A stretch of 64,000 nucleotides of DNA from positions 138,826 through 202,825 of the forward strand of contig JH720316.1 of assembly GCA_000231825.2 (NCBI GenBank), written 5' to 3'. This document shows, one piece after another, positions 1 to 11,700 of the stretch. The position numbers and the translations under genes were made by a program. Position 1 is the stretch's first letter. Every line of letters begins with the position of its first letter. The notes beneath the pieces were generated by a model. The model had not been told where the DNA came from and searched no databases. It saw only the letters and a list, made by a program, of their open reading frames with translations. The DNA is from Tetrahymena elliotti 4EA (taxonomy: Eukaryota > Ciliophora > Oligohymenophorea > Hymenostomatida > Tetrahymenidae).

Positions 1-2872
1 AAAATTCTTAGATGTTTATAACCCTATTTTACTATTTTAAAGACTTTTAAAAAAATATTACATTATATTAAATATTAAACTAAAATTTAATTATTTCTAC
101 TTTTATTCTATTTTTAAACAAATATTAGTGCAAATAAAATAAATAATGAGGGACTTTCAAGCTTATGTAGCCATTTGAAAAATTGCAGGGATCTTAAAAC
201 TTTAATTCTAGGTATTAGGTAATTAAAAATAATTTTTACATTAAAACTTTAATTTTGTAATAACTTTTTAAAGTTTTAAAATATTTTTATTCTATTTTTA
301 TAAATTTATTGAATAAATTAGAGGTAATGATTATACTGAGGTTGGAGCATCAGCTCTTGGGTCTGATTTATCATATTGTTCTAATGTTTAAACCTTAAAA
401 TTAGAAATGAGGTAAATTATTTTTATAAATAATTCCTGAGTAAAATGTTTGCAAAAAGAATAATAAGAATTAAAGCAATAAGTTAAAAATTATTATTTTG
501 TTTTTATTTCTTTTCTTCGATTTAAGAATAAATCAATTTTTTATAATTAAAGTCAAAATGCAATCTAGAATATCGGAGGCTTATGTCAGGGATTAGAAAA
601 ATGTACTGAAATATCTGATTTAAATTTAGATATCTAGTAAAATATTTCTGTTTATATTTTTTGAATTTTAAAAAGAACTCAAATATAAACTCGATTCTTT
701 TTTAGAATGTTAAACAAATAATTAACCGTTCAAATAAAATAAAAAGAGATACTTAAATTGGTTAAGAATCAGGAACTCATTTAGGATCTATGATAGCAGC
801 CTAAACAAAACTTAAAAAATTAAAAATAGTTGCTTTGTAAAAATTTTTCTTCCATCAATCAAAAACAATCTAAATTCAAAATACCTTTTATTAAAAGATT
901 AAAGATTCTTTTTATTAATTTCATTTTTCATCTTTTAAAAAACCATAAAAGTAAAAACTAAATTGGAGATCAGTTTCTGTCAGATTTTGCTTAGAAAATC
1001 AGTTAACATCCTAATCTCACAAATTTAACATTAGAATTTGGGTAATATTTAAAATAGAATAATTTGCTTGAAATTATTTTGATAATATTAATAAAGAGAA
1101 AACGAAATAAAATCACAAGGGGCTACTGTTTTTGCAACAAATTTGGCAAAATGCAAAAATCTTGCTAAACTAAACATTGATATGGGGTAAAAAAATCAAT
1201 TTTTACTGTTAAAAATATAAAGAAAGACGGAAGAAACATTTTAGGAAACAAACAAAAATTATTTAAATTTAATTAATAATTTAGAAAAAATTTAATTGGT
1301 TACTCTGGTTTTAATAATCTATTCTCTAGATTAGTATAGGATACTGGCTTGTAAGAGTTGACTATTAATATAAAGTAAATTATTTCATAATATTTTTTGT
1401 AAACCATAAAAAAATGAATGAATAGATAAAACAATTTTCTTGATGTTAATGAACATGAACCTTTTAATAGTGTTAATACAAGTAATCTTTAGAAGTTGAT
1501 ACTTGACTTAAAGTAATAAAATTAAAAAAATTTTCTAATTTTTTTTGATTGAAGTAAGTTTATTCAAAATATTAAACTAGTGAAGTTAGGTTAAATGCTA
1601 AAATCATCTCAAATTTATGTTCTTTCTTAGCAAGCATAAGCAGTCTATCTTACTTATAACTTAAATTAAGGTAATAATGAACTTTTAAATGGATTTATTT
1701 TTTTAACTTTAATTAATAAAATGATTTAATTAGTTTTTAAAGTTATATACTATATTAATTCAAATTTTGATTTTTTTAGAATAAAATTATCAAAAAATAT
1801 GTGAAAAGTAACTTGAACAAATAATAGAAAATTACTAATTTTAAAGGAAATTAAAAATAAAAAATTAAGGTATATTAACTTTTTATTAATATTATTTAAA
1901 AAGTGGAAGGGAAGTTACAGATGATGTTGTTTTGATATTAGCTTCAAATTTATCGAACTTCATTAATATTGAAAGTCTAAAGCTTGAAATCAGGTACTTA
2001 GTTTTAAAATAAAAATTTTTCAAAATGAATTTCTAATTTTAAAAAGTGAAGGGAACATAAACGAAAGAGATAAAGTCTTTGATAATCTAGGATTAAATCT
2101 AACAAAGTGTACTAATCTCAAAAAATTATTATTAGGATTTGAGTAAATTAAATTATAAATTTATAAATATTTTATTTAACAATAGATATAACTAAAAATT
2201 TCTTATTCAATAATAATAATAATAATACTAATTTTTGTTAAATAAAATAGGAAAATGTTTTTAGATGATAATTAATTATCAAATTTAAGTTCTTATTTAC
2301 CTAAATTGACTAAGCTTAAGCTTTTTTAAATCATCCTAAAGTTAGCTAAATTATTTAAATTATTCTCTTAATATTTAAAACTAAATTTAAAAATAGCCAA
2401 AATTCTGTATCGAGCAAGGGTCTAGCTGATTTAGGGCAGTAATTAATTAAAGTAGTTAATTTAAAAGGTCTGAAGATGAGAATTAAGTAATTATTTAATT
2501 CAATAAAACAAATTTAGTTAAATTTATAAACTATAATTTACATTTTAGAAGAGTTTTTTCTTGAAAGATATAAAAATTATTTAAATTTTATTACTTAAAA
2601 AAAGCAACTGTTAAAAATTAACTGAGCAAAGTCTTTATCAGTTGATCTAAGATTTGAAAATGTGCAATAATCTTTAATCCATCATTCTTTAAATTTAGTA
2701 ATAAAGTTTTTAATTACAAAATAAATAAAAATTAAAAAAATTTGATTTTTTTAGGGATTTAGATATTAAATAAGAACTCCATTCAAAAATAGATAAGAAA
2801 CTTAAGAAATTCTCAAAGTTAGTAAACTTAAAAAGTTAGAATGTATTGATTGATGAAACTTTACTTTTTTGA
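1..2872 (+). CDS. Leucine-rich repeat protein, 5' truncated by the window edge
   Basis: This is the 3' part of a multi-exon LRR gene; its start lies before base 1. At least fourteen short exons (first seen about 150-220, then 323-411, 545-635, 960-1060, 1085-1187 and so on) each encode about 28-32 residues of one repeat, for example NKINNEGLSSLCSHLKNC near 150 and NEIKSQGATVFATNLAKC near 1090, ending in a hydrophobic L-x-L-x-L strand directly before a GTAA donor. The pattern (N-x-I/L...G...L...L..C..L..L.L.L) resembles the ribonuclease-inhibitor-like LRRs common in Tetrahymena proteins. The reading frame ends at TGA 2870-2872. Glutamines are mostly TAA/TAG. One exon per repeat with the same splice phase suggests growth by exon duplication. 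Function unknown; LRRs usually bind other proteins. No kinase or F-box domain is visible in the part present. Confidence 0.8.
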
Positions 2873-3377
2873 ATGATTAAAGATGAAAAAAAAATAATTC
2901 TTTTAATAATATAAGGGCAAACTTATTTTAATTTATTATGATATTATGTATCTGTTTGTTTTATAGGTATTTGTATGAAATTATTTAAATTTACTTTTTA
3001 GCTTTTTTAACAAATCTTGATTTTAAATCTTTTTTATGAAATACATTATCATCATCAATTACCACTTTTAATTTAATTATTAATTAATTTTTAATTTTGA
3101 AAAAAAAGAAGTTTTTTAATTAAAATAATTAAAAATATTTAATAAACTGTAATTTATTAAATTATCACTTAATTCCAAAGATTTGAGAAAAATTATGAAA
3201 ATATCGAAAAAAATTATTTGAGCAAATTTTTTTAATAAAATTAAAAATAAAAATTATTGTGAGATTTTATGGTGTTTTTTATTGTGAGTGAAAAATTTAA
3301 TTATTTTAAAAATAATTTTTTCTTTTTATTTAATTTTTTAAATTGTTAAAAAATTACCCTTTAAAAATGAAAATATA
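2873..3377. other. AT-rich intergenic stretch
   Basis: This stretch is over 80% A+T by eye with homopolymer runs. I see no convincing exon, RNA gene or repeat. It presumably holds the 3' flank of the LRR gene. Confidence 0.5.
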
Positions 3378-3947
3378 ATGTGCTCATCTAAAATCCAAAA
3401 AGCCCATTCAGTCCATAGAATACATTCAATCCATACATCCATAGATAGAATCAATTTTATAAAATTATCAAGTAAAACTGAAGACAAAATTATCAAAAGT
3501 AAAAAAACTAATCAAAAAGACAAATTTATTAATATTGAAAAAAGAAGATAAAAAATAATTTCAAAGTCAAATTTTTAATATTTAATCATATAAAACAATA
3601 AAACAGTGAAAAGTGCATTTTTAAATTAAAATTAAAAAGCACTTATTCTTTTTACTACTTTTCATTTAAAAAGTAGAAATCTAGTAGATATTTCTCTTTT
3701 TTAAAGGATGTAAAAAAGCTAATTTTAATTTAAGAAAAAGTAAAAATAAAGTCATTTAATTTATATAATAGATATAACAACATAAAAAATTTAACAGTTG
3801 AACTTTTAGTTACATAAATAATATTTTTATAATTTTTTGTAATTATTATCAAGCCTCATAGTTCTAGCTTAGAGGTATTGTTTATGCCAATCTAATTATT
3901 ATTTTATGTTAAATGCTAATGCTGGTTTGTTAGATGTAGAGATGTGA
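3378..3947 (+). CDS. Possible 189-aa protein of unknown function
   Basis: A continuous frame runs from ATG 3378 to TGA 3945-3947 under the ciliate code. It starts MCSSKIQKAHSVHRIHS, has a Lys/Gln-rich middle, and contains many TAA/TAG glutamines. The N-terminal 65 residues (His/Ser/Ile-rich, then KTEDKIIKSKKTNQKDK) look more protein-like than the rest. With only TGA as stop, a frame this long is expected now and then by chance in DNA of this composition, and no family is recognised. The downstream half is low complexity and may be untranslated or intronic. Confidence 0.28.
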
Positions 3948-3949
3948 AA

Positions 3950-4500
3950 AACATAGTGTTATAAAAGGTAGTATAGGTATTATCATGAGCAAATAATATT
4001 GCATGGAAATATGAAAATAGTTTTTTATTTTCATATACTTTTACTACCGCTGGTTTATTCATTATTATTATTCAAGCTAACTCAAAGTTTGGATCATGAA
4101 CTTAAGTTGGTGAGCTCTAGGGAGAGGGATTCAAGATGCTTGGTGCTTTTGAAAATTCTCTAGGCTGTTGGTTGTGAAATTGAAGCATTCACAACACAAG
4201 AAAGTCGTGAATTTTAAGTAAAAGGAGTAAATGAAATGCTTTTAGGTCATCTGTCTCAGAAAGGCTTACTGGTTTTTGAAGCCCTTCCTGTGTATCCTCC
4301 ATCCCTTATCCTAGTAAGTGTCTTTGAGATATTTAATAATCAAGTCTTCAATGCTCTTCAGCTGCAAAATCTTCTGCTACAAGCTCAGAATAAGCTATCT
4401 CAAGTCTGAAGATACATTCTCTTTGGGAAGTAAGACCTTAATGTTGTTCTAGGCCAACCTGCACTTGTAACACACAAATATACTCTCACTGTATGGGTGT
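3950..4500. other. GC-raised, palindrome-rich island (possible ncRNA or element remnant)
   Basis: This stretch has clearly more G+C than its flanks. It contains strong inverted repeats: ATATGAAAATA / TATTTTCATAT around 4010-4037 with a 5-6 nt loop, and GTTGTGAA / TTCACAAC around 4171-4195 with a 9 nt loop. Several reading frames are open on both strands, none decisively coding. A typical donor (GTAAGTG, near 4314) and acceptor (CTCTTCAG, near 4361) occur 48 nt apart on +. Candidates are a structured RNA, a small spliced gene or a mobile-element relic. Confidence 0.4.
4011..4409 (+). CDS. Weak candidate for a 132-aa secreted protein
   Basis: The frame from ATG 4011 to TGA 4407-4409 would start MKIVFYFHILLLPLVYSLLL, a good signal-peptide-like hydrophobic stretch, followed by a soluble region. 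Third positions are somewhat more AT-rich than the first two, as in real genes here. Against it, about 9 of 11 glutamines are CAA/CAG instead of TAA/TAG, unlike the other genes in the window; the signal-like start lies inside an 11-bp palindrome; and an overlapping antisense frame (4131-4500) is equally open. I rate it unlikely. Confidence 0.22.
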
Positions 4501-4789
4501 TATTAGTAATTTTAAATTTTTATTTTTGGAAATTAAAATGTTTCTTTTTCTATAAAATAAAAAAGGTAAAAAAAAAATTTAATTTAGTAGAGAAAAAAAT
4601 GCAATAAAGATAGATAAATCAGTTTTAATTAATAAAAGTTGTTCAAAATAATAATCTTATTAAATTATTTTAACTATGATAATCATAAGATTATTTAATG
4701 CCTGTTATTTCAAGTAATCATTATTTCAAACATGAAAGTGAGAGTTTCACTAATCTTTTTGCCTTGGCTAGTTTTGCTCTTAATTTTTT

Positions 4790-7015
4790 AGTGCTCATTC
4801 TATAATAATTAATCCTTTTAAAAAATAATAAAAAATGTATTGAGAAAAGAAATATTTTAAAGAATAAGAAAAAGATAAAAATTTGAATTAAACAAAAATA
4901 AAACAAAATAAATAAATGAGCCATAAAAGTATCTAGTAAACCAACTCAAATAATCAGTCATTTCTTTAAATTAAAGTCTTTATTCTTTCTTTCAAAAATG
5001 CATTATTAATATAGAAATAACATAATTTTTACTTGAAAGAAAGAGCTAAAGTTTAGAGATTAGAGCATTTTGCTAACCCAGATCCTAATTATTATGGGTC
5101 TATTATTTTATAGCCATTAATCCTTTTAAAAAATTATTAAAAAAATTATTTAAAAGGATCAGAAAAACTTATAAATTTGGATTAAATCTAAGAAAACAAA
5201 TAAAAACAGAAGATGAACGAGCCAATTAATCAAGTAAAAAAATCTGAAAGTAGCTTATCAATTAAAGTTTTTATATATTTATTCAAAAATACATAATATT
5301 GAAACATTATCTTTACTCAAAGAAAAGAGTCAAATTCTAGAGATTAAAGCATTTTGCTAAATCAGAGCCTAATCTTTATGGGTCTATTCTACCAATATTA
5401 TTGTCACTTTTATAAAATTATTAAAAAAATTGAAAAAGGCATAGTTAAAGGAATTAGGAAAACATAAAAATTTGAATTAAATTTGAAGAACAAATAAAAA
5501 TTAATGAATGTCTAATAAATAACAAGTAATGAAACCAAAATTAGACAATCACTCATAAATTCAAGTGTTCATTCATTAAAAAATACATAACTAGAATTGA
5601 AACGCTATTTTTACTAGAGGTGAAGTTTCAAAATTTACAGCTTAGAGCATTAAGCTAAGCCAGAAATTAATCCTTATGAGCCAATTTCACCTATACTATT
5701 TTAACTTTTTAAATAGTTATTAAATAAATATTGAACAAAGAAATAATTAAAAGAATTAGAAAAACTTAAAAATTTGAAATAAAATCTCATAAAGCACATC
5801 AAAATTAATGAATGAGCAAAACAAATATCAAGTAATCAAACCCAAATTAGTCATTCATAAGTTAAGTTTTTATTTATTCTTTCAAAACTATATAATTAAT
5901 ATTGAAGCACTATTTTTACTCTAATAAAAGTGTCAAATTTTTGAGATTAGAGCATTTTGCTAAGCCAAACCCTAATTCTAATGTACCCAAATCACCGATG
6001 TTATTTTTCCTTTAAAAAAAGATAAAAAGAAATATTTAAAAGAGTGATAAAAACATAAAAATTTGAATTAAATGAAATATAAATAAAATTAATGAATGAG
6101 CAACCTAGCCAAACAAATATAAAGTTTATAAAAGCAAATTATTCTGTCAGTTGCTCATAAATTAAAGTCTTTATTCATTCAATTCAAAGTTCATAATTCA
6201 TATTGAAACACTATTTTTACTCTAGTAAAAGCATCAAATTTTTGAGATTTTTGCATTTTGCTAAGCCATATCCTAACCCTTTTATGCCCAAATCGCCAAG
6301 TTTATTCTCACTTTGAAAAAATTATAAAAATAAATATTGGAAAAAGAAAGAAAAAAGAATGAGAAAACATAAAAATTTGAATTCAATCTAAGAAAAGCAA
6401 GTATAAATAAATAAATGGGAAAAACAAATATCAAGTCATCAAACCCAAATTTATCAGTCAGTAACTAATATATAAAAATCTAGATTCATTCATTAAAAAA
6501 TCTATAACTAGTATTTAAACACTATTTTTACAAGATGTGAAGTTTCAAAATTTCTAGATGTGAGCATTATGCTAAACCATATCCTAATCTTTCTGAGCCC
6601 ATTTTACCAATCTTATTGTTTCTTTTAAAAAAGATAAAAAGATATATTAAAAAAAATGAGAAAAACATAAAAATTTGAATGAAATCTAAGAAGAACAAAT
6701 AAAAATAAATGAATGAGCCAAACAAATATCAAGTAAACTTACCCAAATTAGACCTCTGTCTACTAGTCTCATAAATAAAAGCCTTTATTTATTCTATTAA
6801 AAATACATAATTAATATCTAAATGTGATTTTTACTTTAGGTCAAGATCCAAAATTTAGAGATCAGAGCATTCTGATAGGCCAGATCCTAATTTATATCCA
6901 TCAATATCACCAATATTATTTTTTCTTTTAAAATGAATGATCAAAATCGGTATTGAAAAAAAGAAAAATTTAAAAGAATGAGAAAAACATCAAAATTTGA
7001 ATTAAATTAATCCAA
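4790..7015. repeat. Tandem array of about seven degenerate 300-bp units
   Basis: A degenerate unit recurs head to tail. Its best marker, resembling AGATTAGAGCATTTTGCTAA followed by GCCAGATCCTAAT, occurs near 5055, 5338, 5637, 5941, 6241, 6553 and 6857, giving spacings of 283, 299, 304, 300, 312 and 304 bp. Other shared blocks are ACATAAAAATTTGAATTAAA, a run like AATGAATGAGCAAAACAAAT, and ATTAAAGTCTTTATTCATTC. A partial unit precedes the first marker (about 4790-5000). Units differ by many substitutions and small indels, so the array is old. The marker can form a small AGCA-TTT-TGCT stem that survives as AGCA-TTA-TGCT at 6553. No open frame is conserved across units. Confidence 0.8.
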
Positions 7016-7489
7016 AATTTTTAGTTCTTCCAAAATTAAAGTTGCTGTTTATCAAATAATGCTACAAAGTTAAAGTTTATGAATTTGATTATTTTTAAAA
7101 GGATTTTACACCAAATCAATATGAGATTTAAGTGAGAAGTTAAATCAGAGCTTAGAAACTTTAAATAGATAAAAATTAAAATATATTTGTATCTATAAAG
7201 AAATTGAAAGTCCATACATCACTGAGATTTTTAAAACATTTTTTATCCTATATTAACATTTATTTTTTTCTTTGAAAATTTGTTTAGATAATAAATTGAA
7301 TATGAATTAATTAATAATAATTAATATATTAGATAAACTTTTTCTCACAAAATTTTAGGAAAAAAAACAATAATTATTGAGTGTTTAAATCTAAAAAAAG
7401 ATTCACTAAATTTGATTTTCTAAATAAAAAAAGTAAAATAAGTGTCTTATCTAATAATTTTTTTTATCATACAAAAGAATACTACATAC
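7016..7489. other. AT-rich spacer
   Basis: The spacer is AT-rich with no supported gene, RNA or repeat. Confidence 0.5.
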
Positions 7490-7935
7490 CTTACCTAACC
7501 TATCAGTGAAATTATTAACCTAAAATGTCATTAGTTATGCTAAATTAGGAGTTGGCACCTTTAACTTCATCTGCGCTGTTGATTATTATACTTTCCTCTA
7601 TGATAAAATAAGCCTTCATAAAAGAGCCATGATTGACTGAGCTAAATACGACATGTTAAGATGTCGCTCCAAATGGATTCACCAAAGGTGAATATGGTGC
7701 TCAAGAGCTTCTTACTATTCTCAAAATCAAGCCTTGTCAAATGTATAGTCTAATCTTACAAAATCATTTTTTACCATTGCATGTTCTCTCTCTATCTCTA
7801 AAGCTGAAAGCGACATTCATAGTCGTTACCCTACTTTAACAATCCCTAATAATGGTTTACTTCATGGTAGATTCACCTTCATATTTCACAAACTCAGAAT
7901 TAGCTGAAATGGAGAATCTTGACATAATACAATTT
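7490..7935. other. Second GC-raised, hairpin-rich island (possible ncRNA or gene relic)
   Basis: This island stands out in composition from 500-800 bp of AT-rich DNA on each side. It holds perfect inverted repeats in close succession: CGACAT-gttaag-ATGTCG (about 7649-7666), ATTCACC-aaa-GGTGAAT (about 7677-7693) and CGAC-attcata-GTCG (about 7811-7825). Several frames are open over about 100 codons on both strands. One minus frame (7567-7872) uses mainly TAA/TAG for Gln and looks protein-like, but it has no start and no clean splice sites. A structured RNA or a decayed gene or element are both possible. Confidence 0.35.
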
Positions 7936-8752
7936 TCACACTAAATCATAATGAATGAATGAAAAAGTAAAAAAATTTTCATTTGCTCCAAAAAGATTAA
8001 AAAATCTAAATATTAATATAGGGATTAATCTTTAATCTAATTATCATAAAAGAGAGAAAATTTTAATTTTTTCTTAAATTTTTTGTTAAAATTTTATTTT
8101 CTAAATTGAAAAATATAATTTCATTCAAAAATGAAATATTTTACATTAAATATTATTTTTTTCAAAAAATTTACTGATTCATAAGTTATCAATTTAGAAT
8201 TCAAATTTAAAGTTCTACAGGAGTACTCTCTTAAATTTCTCAATTTTGACCTTGAATTGTTGATTTTTTTAAAGAAATAATACCAAATTAAAATTCGCTT
8301 TCACCATAAAATTTTAATACCTAATGATGAGGTGGATCAGATCAATACTTCTCTTTTATTATAGCCAAAAAATTAAAAATAATTACTAAAAAAAGCAAAA
8401 AATTTTTTATTATTTTTTAGATTATTCTTTATCTTATTCATATTAAAATTAGAATTTATTTCTGTTTAATTAATTCATACTCATAATGTGATTCACTCAA
8501 TATCCAAAAAAAAAAAATTTTATTCTTTGATTATTAAACCAATTTTTTTGTTTTATTAAACTAAGTGAAAAATTAATAAAAATTTAGGAAGATCAATTTA
8601 ATGAGTAAATTTAGAATAAAATATAAAAAGGAGTGAATATGTATGTGACATAAAATATTTGTAAAAGGTATAAATATAAATTAGTTTATTAAATAAGTTA
8701 AATTTATAATTTGGATTAACTTAATAGCTAATTAATTATATTATTATTTTAT
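7936..8752. other. AT-rich spacer downstream of channel gene A
   Basis: No supported gene, RNA or repeat. It lies beyond the 3' end of the minus-strand channel gene A. Confidence 0.5.
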
Positions 8753-11700
8753 TCATTAAATTTGGTTAGGAGGAGGAGATGAAGAAAGAAAATTTTAAGG
8801 AGTTGCTATTTTATTATTTGAAGGACTTTAAACAGATAAATCTTACTTGGATCTATTTACTGATAGAGTCTTTGCTGGATTTCTTCCACTACTATTATGA
8901 GTTTATATTTTTTTCTTTTTTACTTTGTTTTTGTTCATAGTGATTTACTGTGATTTTATTGATTTTAGAGTTTTTATTATTTTTGAGAAGTTGTTATGAG
9001 GAAAGTAAAATTTATAATTTTTAAGCACATCAAAATTAAGTATTGGGTAAATTTGGCTTTACTGTTGCAGTAAAATGTTATTTATTACTTTTGGGTTGTA
9101 GGTTTGTTATTGATAGAATTAATTAGTAGGATTTCCTTGTTAGAAATGACTCTTGCTGCTTACATTTGTTGGTTATTTGTCATATTTACTATTTGGATTA
9201 TCTCCACTGTCTAATTTAAGATTCAAATCATTTGGCATTGGAATATAAGTTTGAGAATTGGCATAATTTGTTAACTAGAAAATCTATTTGATTTAATTTG
9301 GTTGAGGATCTATGGTAAAGCTGTTTTAAATATTATAATTAGATCCTTACCCAAAAGAGCTCTACCTTTAAATATTTGTCAATGAATATCCAGCCTATGT
9401 TGTTAGTTAAACAACCTGCTAATTAGCTGGTATTAAATATTGAGTTTAAAGATTCTAAGGGTTTATGTATTTTAATTGATAATTTTAATCTTTATCATCC
9501 ATTTCTTATGCCAATTATGATTTTTATCTTGGTCTTGTTTCTGCCGCCAGTTTATCATCAATTGATAACATTTTATCATAATTATTTTAATTATTTTTTA
9601 GCTCAGTAACTTCTTTATGAAAAGTAGATTTTTTAGTGTTGTGTCTTTCTTTTTTTCGTTTCAAATCAATTTCTATTTAAGTGAATGCTTTCTTTCTATT
9701 TTACATTCTATTTAAATTTAAAAAGAGATAAATAATTCATTTAGTGCAATACAATTAAAATTACGAAGCTGATTATTCAGATCCATCATCTTGCTACATA
9801 AGTGCTAATCCCTCAGTTTATTACTAAATGTATTCCTCTTCAGATAGTTATGAATCTAGACCTGTATCATCATGATATATTTATTTTATATTGTTGTTTT
9901 TTTGATAACTCTCTACATGAAACTTCACACTCTTTTAAATTTTAAGTGAGTTGCTCTTTTTAATTTTGTTTCTTTTTTAAAATTATCTTTCCTGATTCTC
10001 AGTGTGATTTAATTTATAAACTATCTTATTATAGTTCGGAACAAATTATAAACTAGGGCAATTTGTAAATTAATGACTGAATTTTCCACAACTTTGACAT
10101 CTCCTATCTAAATTAGTATAATCTCTATATATTGCTACTTTATCTTTTATCTAATTGTATTTCTCCTATTAATAATTCACAAAAAATTAATTAATTTCCC
10201 CAAATAATTTCATTAAAAATAAATTTAAAATATCATGGTCATTTTATTGTTAAATTATATCATTAAATAAGCTTCTAAAATTGTTTTTTGGATTTAGAAA
10301 TCAGATTTTTCTAATTGAATATGAATTAAAAATGTATAAAAAAATCATTAGACTAAATTATTAAATAGAATTGTGTTGATTAATGATTCTAATTTAAAAT
10401 ATACCCAAAAATTATTTTTTAAAAAATTTTATGATGCTTTCTTTAATAAAAATTTGAAAATTAAAAGGAGATAGGCTTTGTATTTTAAAGAAAAGTAGTA
10501 GAAGTCATTAATAATTATTTCTTGGTTTTATAAAAATTTTTTAGCGAATTCTGATGTAACACACTCTAGATGTATCCACAAATATTTTAAAGTTTATTTG
10601 AGAATTCAAATAAAATTTTACAAAATCTTCTTGGAAGTTCTTAATGCATTTTTGAAAGTCTTTAAAGTCTAGAACCATGAGTTTAACTACATTTTATGTC
10701 TTAGCACCAAATCTTCTGTAAGACTAGCTGAAAAACTCTGTTTCTCCAATTAAATCTCCTCTCTATTAAATTAAAGTAATTTTTATTATTTTTGTTGACA
10801 TTGAAAAAAATGATGTACTTTTAAGATTTTGCATGACTAATTTTTATTGTTCATAGTAATAAACATATCTACTGTACCCTTAAGAATGAAATAAAGTTTC
10901 TAATCAACTTAATCCTATTCAAATAGAGATATTTCTGGGCCTATTTTTATCTATTTCATACAAAGAGAAAGCTTATCCAAGAACTATTTTGAAAAGTTAA
11001 GTGAAAATATTTTTTATTCATATAAAAGTTTATGGTTCATATCATAAGTTATAGCTTCTCTCATTGAACTAGGAAGATTATTAATCATTTACTATGAATC
11101 TTCTTCATCATTACTTTCTTCTTTATGCAAGTACTCAAAATAATTTCTAACTTAATGTTGAAGTTTTTTATTCAGCTATCTTTGATTCATCGATCTATTC
11201 AGAATCTATTATTTAATTCAACAAAATAATAAATTTTATCATATCTTGATTTTTTATTTTAAAAATATCTTCAATTTTAAATTGAGGACATTTAAAAATT
11301 ATCTTTTAAACATATTAAATTAATAAAAGGTAGTTTTTCTAAGATTCATTAATTTTAATGTTTTAATGAATAATAATTTAAAAAAAATTAATAATATTGA
11401 AAGATATTTTTTTGTTATGAATGTGACTCTCGCTATTTATAAAACCTTTGTGGAGTATATTTTTTTTAAATGTTGAAAGAACTAAATTATAAATCAAGAA
11501 AGTTTTTATCTTATTTAGATTTATTTATTTTGAAAAATATCAAATTTATTTGATTGTAAAAATATCAAATAATTTCTTTTATTTTTAATAAAAATGTATG
11601 GAATAATTGCTTTTAATAGGTTTAAAGAATGTCTAATGATTTCTTTTCTTTCCAAAAGCCACTCCTAAAATTTTTTTTTTACTAAAAATATTTGCCTTGA

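Noticed and set aside
4721..4924. A minus-strand ORF of 67 aa.
   Set aside because: Hydrophobic low-complexity translation of AT-rich DNA at the edge of the 300-bp repeat array, not conserved in the other units.
8779..9684. A + strand frame starting MKKENFKELLFYY with two in-frame TGA codons (8941, 9289), at first taken for a stop-readthrough gene.
   Set aside because: The opposite strand is fully open in one frame over the same stretch and gives the Gln/Asn-rich tail of channel A with the family motif; the + frame is its shadow.
9735..9740. TGA at 9737-9739 as the end of channel A.
   Set aside because: A 57-nt GTAATT...AATAG intron spans it, and the frame continues in phase to 8753 with the conserved tail motif.
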